A stretch of DNA of 64,000 nt, taken from Leptonema sp964619535 (GTDB lineage Bacteria; Spirochaetota; Leptospiria; Leptospirales; Leptonemataceae). This document shows positions 7,811 through 16,454 of this stretch, one piece after another. Under the pieces are notes generated by a model, which saw only the letters and a list, made by a program, of their open reading frames with translations, did not search any database and had not been told where the DNA came from. Within the stretch, counting starts at the first letter, position 1. Each line of letters starts with the position of its first letter. Location of the stretch: contig CAZUEX010000003.1 in assembly GCA_964619535.1 (NCBI GenBank), positions 124,001 to 188,000 of the forward strand. The letters are read 5' to 3'. The position numbers were made by a program, and so were the translations under genes.

Positions 7811-9706
7811 TCAGGAGTCGGCGAACCTTTTTCTTCTTCGATACATGTATAGCGAAAGGGCAAGCAACAGTCCCGATGCGATGGGAAAACCGAAAACGCC
7901 CAGGACGATATTTCGCATCTTTAGATCGTCATTTACCTGGATGGCTCGATCGGTTCGTTCTTTGACGACGATACCCGGTATGTCCGTTCCACCGATCAGC
8001 CACAGCATGGCGTCCAGCCCAAAGCGGATGTTTTCTTTATCCACAGGAAAGGCAAGCATGGCATTCGATAGCATCTGTGCATCGGAAAGAAGGATAAGCC
8101 GTCCCTGTTTCACAGCCTCATCGGCCGAGGTCGGTTCGTAAAGAAGCCCCAGTACATAGCGGGCCGATTCTTCTCCCGGTTCGATGCGCCCGTTTCGATT
8201 TCGGTCGCGAAAGGTTCGGCCATCCGAATAGAGGAGCACGCTTTCCTGGTAGGCCCTGTCGCTCTTTGCACCGGATTGCTTCTGGAAGAAGCCACGGCCG
8301 GAAAGGAGCAGTGCTCCGCGGAGCACGGATTTCAGATTATGGACCATGGGATGATCACCAAAGGCACCCGTATACAGCAGGCCCGGGCGATCCTGAAACA
8401 TGCTCAGAAAGGCTGGTTGCAGCCGGTACTGTGATCCGACCTCGTTAAGGAGCCAGGAGAAGTCTTCCTGGCCCGTTGGATCGGCAAAGGCCAGAACGGA
8501 TCCACCGTTTTGCAAATAGTGGATCACGGCCTGTTTGCTTTCTTCGGAGTAGGGTATGGTAGGTCCTGCAAGGACAAGAACCTTTGCATCTTCGGGGATG
8601 TCCATGATAGGGCCGCTTGCAGTCTGCTCGATGCGCACATTGTAGAAACGCAGGGCGTTGATCCAGTCGTCCAGGCCGTCGGGGCGTGGACGGCCGGTGG
8701 AAAGACCGAGTTCTCCGTTGGAACGGGCAAAATAGACCCTGGAAGGTGGAAGAGAAACATGAACCAGGGCTTCGACAAGGCTTTTTTCAAAACGTGCCAG
8801 ATCTCGTTCACCGTAGACGTAAACCCTGCGCTCTGCGTAAGGCGTGTCGTAGGCATCTTCAGAGTAGGAACGGACCAGTATCGTACCGTTGGTGATCCCC
8901 CTGTACTCTTCATTGCCTGGCTCGATCAGGTCTGCATTGAGAATCTCAACCTGCAGCTTTGAATTCATGAGTTTCAGCTGGTCGATCATAACCCGCAGCT
9001 CTTCTGAGATGTTCAGGAGTTCCGAGGGTGTGGTGCGGCGTCCCGTGTCGCGAATAACCTGCTGCACGGGCAGAAAAGCAATGATGCGTACCGGACGGTC
9101 AATGGACTGTATAACTGCGCGAGCCGGTTCGCTATACGAATACAGGCCCGGCGTCAGGTCAATCGATGCATTGCGATAGGCGGACAGCACATTGAGTCCG
9201 GCCAGAAAGGCCACAAGGCCGATGACCTGCAGGGCGGCAAGCGAACCGAAGCGGCTTCGGATGCCAGGATCGCGCACCGTATCTTCAGAGGCAGCCTCAA
9301 GGCCAAGCCACAGACGATAGAGGAATCCACCGAAAAGCCCGATCAGAAACAGGGCCAGCAAAACAGAGCGCAGGCGTCCTACAGGAGTGTCTTCTATCGC
9401 TCCGGTTTTATCGAGCGGCAGAGAAAGAAATGACCGCACGATAAAGAGCAAAAGAGAAAGGGCGAAGACAGCCCAGGTGGCCAGAAGGCGAGGCCGATAG
9501 TAGGATGCCGCTGATCGAAAGGATGGCGTCGGTGCCACAAAGAAGGCCACCGGATCCACACAGAGGGCCAGCAAAGATAGAAAGGCGAAGAGCCATCCCG
9601 GCGGATGATCCAGCGACTGCAATGACAGGAGCAGGCCGGCAGACCCTGCCAGAAGCAGCCAGGGAGCGGCAGAGCTAACAGTGCGAGAGAGAGCTTTTTG
9701 ATTCAT
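7811..9706 (-). CDS. GldG-like ABC transporter auxiliary protein
   Basis: A 631-residue protein with five hydrophobic helices in the first ~175 residues, then a long periplasmic domain of the GldG/ABC-auxiliary type (LSAYRNASIDLTPGLYSYS, AKVLVLAGPTIPYSEESKQ, LQNGGSVLAFADP), and a last membrane helix (about 598-620) before an Arg/Lys-rich tail. GldG works with GldA and GldF in Bacteroidetes gliding; homologues in non-gliders have unknown substrates. Residues 501-512 (DRNRNGRIEPGE) look like an EF-hand-type calcium loop, unusual for the family. It lies between the permease and the DUF4340 gene. Confidence 0.85.
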   Translation of the reverse strand: MNQKALSRTVSSAAPWLLLAGSAGLLLSLQSLDHPPGWLFAFLSLLALCVDPVAFFVAPTPSFRSAASYYRPRLLATWAVFALSLLLFIVRSFLSLPLDKTGAIEDTPVGRLRSVLLALFLIGLFGGFLYRLWLGLEAASEDTVRDPGIRSRFGSLAALQVIGLVAFLAGLNVLSAYRNASIDLTPGLYSYSEPARAVIQSIDRPVRIIAFLPVQQVIRDTGRRTTPSELLNISEELRVMIDQLKLMNSKLQVEILNADLIEPGNEEYRGITNGTILVRSYSEDAYDTPYAERRVYVYGERDLARFEKSLVEALVHVSLPPSRVYFARSNGELGLSTGRPRPDGLDDWINALRFYNVRIEQTASGPIMDIPEDAKVLVLAGPTIPYSEESKQAVIHYLQNGGSVLAFADPTGQEDFSWLLNEVGSQYRLQPAFLSMFQDRPGLLYTGAFGDHPMVHNLKSVLRGALLLSGRGFFQKQSGAKSDRAYQESVLLYSDGRTFRDRNRNGRIEPGEESARYVLGLLYEPTSADEAVKQGRLILLSDAQMLSNAMLAFPVDKENIRFGLDAMLWLIGGTDIPGIVVKERTDRAIQVNDDLKMRNIVLGVFGFPIASGLLLALSLYMYRRRKRFADS

Positions 9707-9727
9707 AATAGACCTCGTTCGATGTTC

Positions 9728-10477
9728 TCAACTCCATCCGCGAAAACGGCGGAATTCCAGGGCCTTGATCGCGAGAAAATGAAAGAGTATGCCGCCAGAG
9801 AGGAACAGTACCGTTCCCTTTAGCGGAAGGACTCCGCGCGAGAAGGGCAGGAACTGATTGAAGGCATGGAAATGAGAAAAGATCTCCCGTGCGGGAGAAG
9901 GAAAAAGGCCTGAGTAAAATCCGCCAATGTCGACGGCAACGATGACGGCCAGTGCAACGAGCAGTGCCATGAATGGGCTTTCGCTGACGGCCGATGAGAA
10001 GACGCCAAGGGCCACAGCATAATAGGCTACGAAAAGCAATCCGATATAGGCTGCCGTGGCCTGATACAGAGGCGTTTCAGCGATTCCCACAAGATAGATG
10101 GCATCGAGCAGGAACAGCAGTCCGGCCACCACAGAAAGGTTCATCAGGATCTTCCCCGTAACGAGTTCAAAATCCGTTACCGGCAATGTATAAAGCAGAT
10201 CGAGTGTACCCTGCCGCTTTTCGGCAACAAAGGTATTCATGGTAAGAAAGACGCTGGCGATCAGCGTAAGGATATAGAACATGCGGATCATCAAAGCCGT
10301 CACCTGTTCATAGGTGGCACCCTGACTGAGTCCCAGGATAACGCTTACGAGTCCGGCAAGAAATACCACAACAGTCAGGCTGAGGGCAGGCGATGCAGAT
10401 CCTGGAAAAGAGACGAACTCCTTTTGAAGAATCCAGCGAATGCGGTCGAAAGACTGACGCTTTCCTTGCTCCTTCAT
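9728..10477 (-). CDS. GldF-like ABC-2 type transporter permease
   Basis: A 249-residue protein with six predicted membrane helices and an ABC-2 permease motif region (FVAEKRQGTLDLLYTLPVTDFELVTGK) after the second helix, typical of GldF/NosY-like permeases. The ATG overlaps the stop of the ATPase gene by four bases (10474-10477). With the ATPase upstream and GldG-like protein downstream it forms a complete export-type ABC complex; the substrate is unknown. Confidence 0.9.
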   Translation of the reverse strand: MKEQGKRQSFDRIRWILQKEFVSFPGSASPALSLTVVVFLAGLVSVILGLSQGATYEQVTALMIRMFYILTLIASVFLTMNTFVAEKRQGTLDLLYTLPVTDFELVTGKILMNLSVVAGLLFLLDAIYLVGIAETPLYQATAAYIGLLFVAYYAVALGVFSSAVSESPFMALLVALAVIVAVDIGGFYSGLFPSPAREIFSHFHAFNQFLPFSRGVLPLKGTVLFLSGGILFHFLAIKALEFRRFRGWS

Positions 10478-11202
10478 TGTCCTACCTCCATCTCTCCGCC
10501 TGTAAGGGACAGGAACCGTTCTTCGAGATTGTTCAGCTCATCTCCCTGGAATTCTGCCACCTTTTCGCCGCGGTGCAGAATAATAACACGATCGCATGTG
10601 CGCGACACTTCGGTCAGTATGTGGCTGGAAAGGAGGATGGTGTGGTCCTCGGCCAGTTTCCGTACCAGCTTGCGCATCTCAACGATCTGATGCGGATCAA
10701 GCCCCGATACCGGTTCATCAAAGATAAGAAGAGGCGGATGCCCCATCAATGTCTGGGCAATGCCAACCCGCTTACGATAGCCAAGCGACAGGTGCTTGAT
10801 GAGCGAGTGCTGCGCCTTTTCAAGGCCCGTTCGCGATGTGACGTCCTGGAACTGGGCATCAAAGTCTTCTTCGGCAACGCCTCGAAGACGTGCAATGAAA
10901 CGAAGGTACTGCTTAACGGTAAGTTCGGCATAGACGGCCGGATTTTCTGGCAGGTAGCCGATGCGGCTGCGAGCGGCCATGGGATCGGCCACGGTATCAA
11001 TGCCTTCGAGAAAGACCCTGCCTTCTGTGGGAAGCAGAAGACCGGTCAGTACTTTCAGGCAGGTTGTTTTGCCGGCGCCGTTGCGTCCAAGTAAACCGAC
11101 TACCTCTCCTCTTTTGATGTTAAACGATACGTTTCGAAGGGCCTGAAAATCGCCGTAGGAGCGGCTTAGTTCCTGTACCTGTACGGGGTGCTCTGCCGAC
11201 AT
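10474..11202 (-). CDS. GldA-like ABC transporter ATP-binding protein
   Basis: A 242-residue ATPase with Walker A (GRNGAGKTT), a Q-loop region (IGYLPENPAVYAELTV), an LSLGYRKRVGIAQ signature variant, Walker B (LLIFDEPVSGLDP) and a switch His in LLSSHILTEV. It is the first gene of the five-gene operon running down to 6262. Its upstream region (11203-11321) is shared with the divergent TPR gene. Confidence 0.93.
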   Translation of the reverse strand: MSAEHPVQVQELSRSYGDFQALRNVSFNIKRGEVVGLLGRNGAGKTTCLKVLTGLLLPTEGRVFLEGIDTVADPMAARSRIGYLPENPAVYAELTVKQYLRFIARLRGVAEEDFDAQFQDVTSRTGLEKAQHSLIKHLSLGYRKRVGIAQTLMGHPPLLIFDEPVSGLDPHQIVEMRKLVRKLAEDHTILLSSHILTEVSRTCDRVIILHRGEKVAEFQGDELNNLEERFLSLTGGEMEVGQ

Positions 11203-11321
11203 AGATTCTCAGATGCATAAGGGATGGCTGGCATGTCAACGTCTTTCACCTGCCGGCAATCCGGAATGACAGCAAGAGACGCTTTGCTGTACTGGATTTA
11301 CTATCAGCCACGGTTGTTGTT

Positions 11322-12893
11322 ATGCACAGCTACGTTCGCCTTTTTATTCCTGTCATACTGATTTTTGCCAGCACAGCCCTTCATGCGCAGGATGCATTGC
11401 GCGCGGGCAAGGTTGCCCTGGCACGTCGGAATTACTCACAGGCCATATCATTGCTGCAGAAGGCAAAAAAGGCCCGGCCAGGCGATGGAGAGGCCTACTA
11501 TTATACCGGCCTTGTGTATGAGCGTACCGGGAAAAAGGCCGCTGCCATGACGGAATATCAGCGGGCAACAGAACTGCGTCTTGCATCTGACCTGAAAGAG
11601 AATGCTTACTGGAAGCTGGTTCTGTACTACAGGCATATCCAGGACTGGGATAACCTCTACACCGTATCGAAACGCTTTCTGGCCTTTCGGCCAAGCAAGC
11701 AGGTAGAGAAGATTCGCGATCAGGCAGAGGCCAACCTGGATCCGTCGCGAAAGCAGGTACAGCGTTTGCTGGCGTTGGCGCAGTCGGACGAAAAGCAGGG
11801 CCAGCTGGAATGTGCAGCAAGGCGATATGCAGAAGCGGCCAGGCTCGATCCGGATAACATCAAGGTGCTGTGGAAGGCGGGCGATGCCTACCGCAAACTG
11901 GAGCGCTTTAAGAGTGCCCTGTTCTATTACAGGAAGGCCATGGCTGCCGGGGATGACTCATGGTATTCGCCCTTTCAGGCCGGTGTTTGCTACTATGGAT
12001 TGCAGCAGTTTGAAAAGGCCATTGTCTCTTTCAACCAGGCGGAGCGGCGCAACAAACGACCCGACAAAACGTTTACGTTTTATTTGAATACAGGGCGAGG
12101 GCTGGCCCACCTGGAACTGGAACAGCTGGAGCCGGCCAGACGTGCCCTTGCAGACGTACAGAAAAGCCCGGAGCTTATGAAAAAGAGCGCCCCTGCCTCG
12201 ATTCTTGCGGCGATGGTGTCCGTGCTGAGCAAGAACGATGCATCGATCGAACAGTATCTGGAGCATATTGGACAGACCGATCCGGACCGGCCGGCGGTAC
12301 CGTTGCTGAGGCTTGTGCAGGCCTTGAATCAGGGAGACTTTATCGAAGCCGGAAAGCAGATGGATGAGCTCTTTGTCGAGGGCCAGAAGCGAGGCAACCG
12401 ATTGAACCGGTACGTCGCTCAGGCCCTGCTTCTGCTCGGCCATTATCATTATGTAGCGGGTCGAAGCGAAGAAGCCAGGGTGGCCCTGCAGCGTTACAGG
12501 TCCCTCGCTGTGGATAGCTCTGGATTCCAGGGGATTCTCTTTAAACTGGCAGCTTCAAACCCTGCTCCGTACAGAGAGCTTGATCCCGAATTGGCTGCGC
12601 AGTATGCCTCTGTGTTGAAAATACTGAGCAAGCATCCCGACCAGGCTGCGGCGATCATAGAAGGGCGCATGTTATTCGAAGAGGGCAAACGCGAAGAGGC
12701 CTGGCCCTTGCTGAACGCTGCAACAGGCGATCCGCTGTGCCGCTTTTATCTGGCCGATCTGCAACTGGAAAGAGGAGACGCAGAGCTGGCCCGTGAAACC
12801 TTAGCCTCAGCCCTGCGTGAAGATGGCTCTTTGCTTGAGAGGCTGGACGATTTTGATGAGCTGGATGAGCTCTGGAGCAGCTCGGAACCTTGA
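11322..12893 (+). CDS. secreted TPR-repeat protein
   Basis: A 523-residue protein with a Sec signal peptide (hydrophobic core at residues 6-19, likely cleavage after the ALHAQ region). It carries several tetratricopeptide repeats, for example ARRNYSQAISLLQKAKKARP, GEAYYYTGLVYERTGKKAAA, ARRYAEAARLDPDNIKVLWK and YRKLERFKSALFYYRKA. TPR proteins are protein-interaction scaffolds; this one should act in the periplasm. The folP start lies four bases after its stop, so the two are probably one transcript, although no functional link is apparent. Confidence 0.85.
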   Translation: MHSYVRLFIPVILIFASTALHAQDALRAGKVALARRNYSQAISLLQKAKKARPGDGEAYYYTGLVYERTGKKAAAMTEYQRATELRLASDLKENAYWKLVLYYRHIQDWDNLYTVSKRFLAFRPSKQVEKIRDQAEANLDPSRKQVQRLLALAQSDEKQGQLECAARRYAEAARLDPDNIKVLWKAGDAYRKLERFKSALFYYRKAMAAGDDSWYSPFQAGVCYYGLQQFEKAIVSFNQAERRNKRPDKTFTFYLNTGRGLAHLELEQLEPARRALADVQKSPELMKKSAPASILAAMVSVLSKNDASIEQYLEHIGQTDPDRPAVPLLRLVQALNQGDFIEAGKQMDELFVEGQKRGNRLNRYVAQALLLLGHYHYVAGRSEEARVALQRYRSLAVDSSGFQGILFKLAASNPAPYRELDPELAAQYASVLKILSKHPDQAAAIIEGRMLFEEGKREEAWPLLNAATGDPLCRFYLADLQLERGDAELARETLASALREDGSLLERLDDFDELDELWSSSEP

Positions 12894-12897
12894 TTCG

Positions 12898-13728
12898 ATG
12901 ATTCCGCATATCTTTGGCATCCTGAACATGACCACCGATTCCTTCTCTGACGGAGGGCTGTTTGTTGATGCAAAGGCAGCGGAACAGCAGGCCCTTGCGA
13001 TGGCAGAGGACGGGGCAGCTACGATCGATGTAGGCGCCGTATCGTCCAATCCAGCCGGTGTGGATGTTCCCGTAGAAGAGGAGCTTGACCGCCTGAACCG
13101 TGTTGTGCCTGTGTTGCTTGAAAGAGGCCTGTCGGTATCGATCGATAGCTTTCGCACACCGGTACAGCGACACTTCTTACACAGCGGCATTCGTTATCTG
13201 AACGATATCTCTGGCTTTGCCGATAGCTCGTTTTATCCTGAAATAGCCGATAGCAACGTATTGCTTGTCATCATGCACAGCGTGCAGCGAGGACGTGCCC
13301 GAATCGAAGAGGTCGATCCATCCTCGATTCCAGCACGACTGGTGCAGTTCTTTGATGAGCGCCTGAATGCACTGGAGAAGGCAGGCATTGCGCGGTCGCG
13401 AATGATTATTGATCCGGGGATGGGGCATTTCCTCGGGAAGAATCCAGATTGTTCGATAGAGGCCATACGGTTTTTGCCCGAGTTAAAGGCACGGTACGGT
13501 GTTGCCGTACTTGCCGGGGTTTCGCGTAAGTCGTTTCTGGGCAGTATTACGGGGCGGGATGTGGATGAGCGTCAGGCGGCGACGCTTGCTGCTGAGCTTG
13601 CCTGTATCAAACAGGGAGCCGACTATATTCGCACGCATGAGCCAGCGCCGCTGATGGATGCCTGTCGGATTATTGAACGCATTGATTCTGTTAACAGGCC
13701 TGCTGATGGGCAGGCAGATAGAACATAA
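12898..13728 (+). CDS. folP: dihydropteroate synthase, Sul-like (FolP*)
   Basis: A 276-residue TIM-barrel enzyme that condenses 6-hydroxymethyl-dihydropterin pyrophosphate with p-aminobenzoate in folate synthesis. Family motifs are clear: GILNMTTDSFSDGG (7-20), YLNDISGF, DPGMG, SRKSFLG and GADYIRTHEP. Several positions match mobile sulfonamide-resistant Sul enzymes better than housekeeping FolP: VGAVSSNP instead of GGESTRPG, SIDSF instead of the SVDT type, MHSVQRG, and DPGMGHFLG in the loop where Sul enzymes read DPGMGFFLG. From memory, Leptospiraceae chromosomal folP genes were proposed as a source of sul genes. The ATG at 12898 is preferred; the kdsB gene follows after 22 bases. Confidence 0.93.
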   Translation: MIPHIFGILNMTTDSFSDGGLFVDAKAAEQQALAMAEDGAATIDVGAVSSNPAGVDVPVEEELDRLNRVVPVLLERGLSVSIDSFRTPVQRHFLHSGIRYLNDISGFADSSFYPEIADSNVLLVIMHSVQRGRARIEEVDPSSIPARLVQFFDERLNALEKAGIARSRMIIDPGMGHFLGKNPDCSIEAIRFLPELKARYGVAVLAGVSRKSFLGSITGRDVDERQAATLAAELACIKQGADYIRTHEPAPLMDACRIIERIDSVNRPADGQADRT

Positions 13729-13750
13729 AGAGTTTAAGGGAGTTTGAGTG

Positions 13751-14494
13751 ATGGGAAAGGTTTTAGGTGTAATACCGGCCAGGTATGGTTCGACCCGGTT
13801 TCCCGGTAAGGTACTGGCCAACATTGGGTCTTATCCGATGATCCGGTATGTATATGAGGCGGCCAGGCAGGCAAAGGTCCTGGATCACCTTGTAATCGCT
13901 ACAGACGATGAGCGGGTTCGCGATGTAGTAGTTGGTTTCGGAGCGGAATGCCTGATGACCTCCGATAAGCATAAGAGTGGCACCGACCGCCTGGCGGAGG
14001 TTGCCGAGACCTACAGGGACTACGATGTGCTGGTCAATATTCAGGGCGATGAACCGGGGATCGAACCCGAGCTGATCGATGGCGTGGCCCGTTTAAAGAT
14101 TGAGAATCCGGAATGGCAGATGACCACGGCGGCCCGTCCCTTTCAGTCAGGCGAAGATCCCCTGCAGCCGAATCGGGTGAAGGTCGTGATGACCCGAGCA
14201 GGCAGGGCGCTTTATTTTTCGCGATCCCTGATTCCCTTTCCAAGAAACAGGGTCGATCGTCCTGTTTATCTGCATCTTGGCATCTATGCCTATGAAAGGG
14301 ATTTTCTCCTGAGGTTTCACACGTTGCCGCCTTCGGCCCTGGAAGAATCAGAGTCGCTGGAGCAGCTGCGTGCACTTGAGAACGATCACTCCATTGGGGT
14401 GTTTGTTACAGAATCCTCATTGCCTGGGGTGGATACTCCGGAAGATCTTGCTGCGATTACTGGCATCTTTAAGAGCAGGGGTCTGCTTCGTTGA
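13751..14494 (+). CDS. kdsB: 3-deoxy-manno-octulosonate cytidylyltransferase (CMP-Kdo synthetase)
   Basis: A 247-residue cytidylyltransferase that activates Kdo as CMP-Kdo for the LPS inner core. The N-terminal VIPARYGSTRFPGK is the nucleotide-binding signature. HKSGTDRLAE, VNIQGDEPGIEP and the HLGIYAYERDFL segment match KdsB throughout, and the length is typical. A GTG directly before the ATG would add one residue; AAGGGAG upstream fits the ATG at 13751. Its stop overlaps the TTG start of the next gene. Its presence implies Kdo-containing LPS. Confidence 0.96.
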   Translation: MGKVLGVIPARYGSTRFPGKVLANIGSYPMIRYVYEAARQAKVLDHLVIATDDERVRDVVVGFGAECLMTSDKHKSGTDRLAEVAETYRDYDVLVNIQGDEPGIEPELIDGVARLKIENPEWQMTTAARPFQSGEDPLQPNRVKVVMTRAGRALYFSRSLIPFPRNRVDRPVYLHLGIYAYERDFLLRFHTLPPSALEESESLEQLRALENDHSIGVFVTESSLPGVDTPEDLAAITGIFKSRGLLR

Positions 14495-15441
14495 CAACCA
14501 TTGAGACCATACACGAAACCCTCCGTCGCCTGGAGGAGATCAACAGGGATCTGCACGAGTCGCCTATTCCGACGTCAGAAGATATTTTCCGGCGTCATAT
14601 GAGCGATCTCTATGATTCCGAAGAGAGTCTGATGTACCATCTGCGCCTTTTGCATGAGGCGCATTTTATTTTTACGATCCATATCGTGGAGCCCGACGAC
14701 CGGCTGGGTGTTCCAGGCATTTTTGGTTATGTCGTGGCCAGGGCAGACCTGCTCGAAGCCCTGGTGGCAGAGTATCACCGGCGCCTGGAACATGTCTATG
14801 AGGCAGAACACGGCCAGAAAAAGGCCGCAGCAAGGATCATTCGCGAGCTGATGCCGGAAGTCAGAACGTTTAACAGCACGCCGCTTGGGCAGATCCTGAA
14901 CATTGCCATCATGCTGGAACAGTACCTTCGGCTGATGGCAGAAGCTCCTGAGGAGTATGAGGATTACTGGAAAGAGGTAAAGCTGCGCGAGCTGCTTCCT
15001 GATGCAGAGGGCCCGGGAGCACAGATGCCAGGCTTTGCCGATCTGAGCCCTGATGATAAAGAGACGCAAGCACCTGCTGAAGAGAAGGTGGTGCGCCGTG
15101 CAACGGATACTCCGGAGTATCGAGAACTGGCTCGCATGGATCTTTCCGGTGCATGGGGCAAGGCTGTAGAGAAGTACGGCGTTACTTTCTTGATTCGCGT
15201 TCATCTGCGCAAGATGGAGCTGGAAACGCTGAAGCGATTGTTGATTCGTCGTCGCATAGCGAGAGAAGAGGATCTGCGTTTTCTGCGGGACTCTTTGCGT
15301 ACCATGGAAGAGCGTTTCAGTCTGGACCGTAGCATGACCCATATGATCGAACCGGTACGGGAACTGAAACGCATGGCGCAGATCCGCCTGAATCAGTTTG
15401 CCATTCTACGAAAGAAGCTCGAAGACGATCTGCATATCTGA
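14491..15441 (+). CDS. conserved-looking hypothetical protein, helical
   Basis: A 316-residue, strongly charged, mostly helical protein with no signal peptide or membrane segment. It starts at TTG overlapping the kdsB stop (TTGA). Features: a long N-terminal helical part (ETLRRLEEINRDLHE), a middle acidic linker (about 170-205), and a C-terminal helical bundle (LETLKRLLIRRRIAREEDL, MTHMIEPVRELKRMAQIRL). I do not recognise a family. Coupling to kdsB could mean an envelope role, but this is only context. Confidence 0.7.
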   Translation: MTTIETIHETLRRLEEINRDLHESPIPTSEDIFRRHMSDLYDSEESLMYHLRLLHEAHFIFTIHIVEPDDRLGVPGIFGYVVARADLLEALVAEYHRRLEHVYEAEHGQKKAAARIIRELMPEVRTFNSTPLGQILNIAIMLEQYLRLMAEAPEEYEDYWKEVKLRELLPDAEGPGAQMPGFADLSPDDKETQAPAEEKVVRRATDTPEYRELARMDLSGAWGKAVEKYGVTFLIRVHLRKMELETLKRLLIRRRIAREEDLRFLRDSLRTMEERFSLDRSMTHMIEPVRELKRMAQIRLNQFAILRKKLEDDLHI

Positions 15442-15551
15442 TTTTAGAACCTGCGCCGTCAGCCCGCAAAAAAATGCGGTGCTATCGCCATTCGTATTGC
15501 TTTCCCACAAATCGTTTGCACCTCACATCCGGCAGGCATTCTTGAACTCCT

Positions 15552-16454
15552 ATGAAGGCAAAGGGACTGGAAAGGCAGCTGGAAGACCTTGGCATCGAGG
15601 TGCGCCGTTCGTCGATTCAGTTTCACTCCAGTTCGCTATTTCCGCTGTATCGATGGCAGGTGGAACGCAGCGATGGTAGGAGCGAAGCCTATGCCCTGAA
15701 GCGTGTGGATAGCAGGGAGATGGCATTGGCAGAAGCCGATGGCCTGCAGATGCTTCGCAGTCACGGGGCTCGGGTGCCGGCGATTGTTGGCGTTCTGTCC
15801 GGTGACGACGGAGCCAGCTACCTGGCCATGCAATTTATTGAGCACCGTGCCGTGGATCGTCGCCGGGCACAGCAGGATCTGCTCTGTTCGCTTCGGAGTC
15901 TTTATTCTGCAAGGGCTGAGTTTTTTGGTTATCATCGCTTTAATTATGTGGGATCGCTAAAGCAGCAGAACGGCAGACATGAACGCTTTGCAGACTTCTG
16001 GTGGCAGGACCGCATCGATCCCATGCTTCGGCGCTGTCATGCATTGGGTCGGCTCGGACGGGTCGACAGTGAATCGTTGCACGAGCTTATGGTTCGCTGC
16101 ATCGAGGGGTTTGGTCTTGGCGAGGCCAGACCGGTGCCGGTGCATGGCGATCTATGGAGTGGCAACGTTCTTTTTTCCGGTGGAGAGGCCTTCTTGATCG
16201 ATCCATCCGTTGCCTTTTCTCTGCCAGAGCAGGATCTTGCCATGCTGGAGCTTTTCGGCAGCCCGTTAACATCCGAACACTATCGAAGTCTGGTTGATGT
16301 GCCTGCTGATCTGCTTCGAAAGCGTATTGAGTTCTTTCAGCTTTATCCCCTTCTGGTGCACGTCGTATTATTCGGAGGCTCCTATGAGCGGCAGACGGCC
16401 CAGCTGATTCAGGGCCTTGCCTCGGAGATTACAGGCCGAGGATTTCCCGGATAA
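15552..16454 (+). CDS. fructosamine kinase family protein
   Basis: A 300-residue aminoglycoside-phosphotransferase-fold kinase. YALKRVDSREMALAEADGLQML supplies the nucleotide-binding Lys and helix-C Glu. HGDLWSGN (198-205) is the hallmark catalytic loop of fructosamine-3-kinase/ribulosamine-3-kinase proteins. The later DPSVAF (from D217) holds the metal-binding Asp, shifted from the usual DPAxYx form. Bacterial members are thought to repair glycated protein amines. The 3' end overlaps hemCD by 26 bp, tail to tail. Confidence 0.88.
   Translation: MKAKGLERQLEDLGIEVRRSSIQFHSSSLFPLYRWQVERSDGRSEAYALKRVDSREMALAEADGLQMLRSHGARVPAIVGVLSGDDGASYLAMQFIEHRAVDRRRAQQDLLCSLRSLYSARAEFFGYHRFNYVGSLKQQNGRHERFADFWWQDRIDPMLRRCHALGRLGRVDSESLHELMVRCIEGFGLGEARPVPVHGDLWSGNVLFSGGEAFLIDPSVAFSLPEQDLAMLELFGSPLTSEHYRSLVDVPADLLRKRIEFFQLYPLLVHVVLFGGSYERQTAQLIQGLASEITGRGFPG

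Noticed and set aside
8037..8045. DnaA-box-like TTATCCACA
   Set aside because: A single copy inside the GldG-like coding sequence, with no cluster of boxes or AT-rich element; expected by chance in 64 kb.
15461..15483. Hairpin CCGCA-A7-TGCGG after the unknown helical gene
   Set aside because: Only five base pairs and no T-run after the stem; too weak to be called a terminator.
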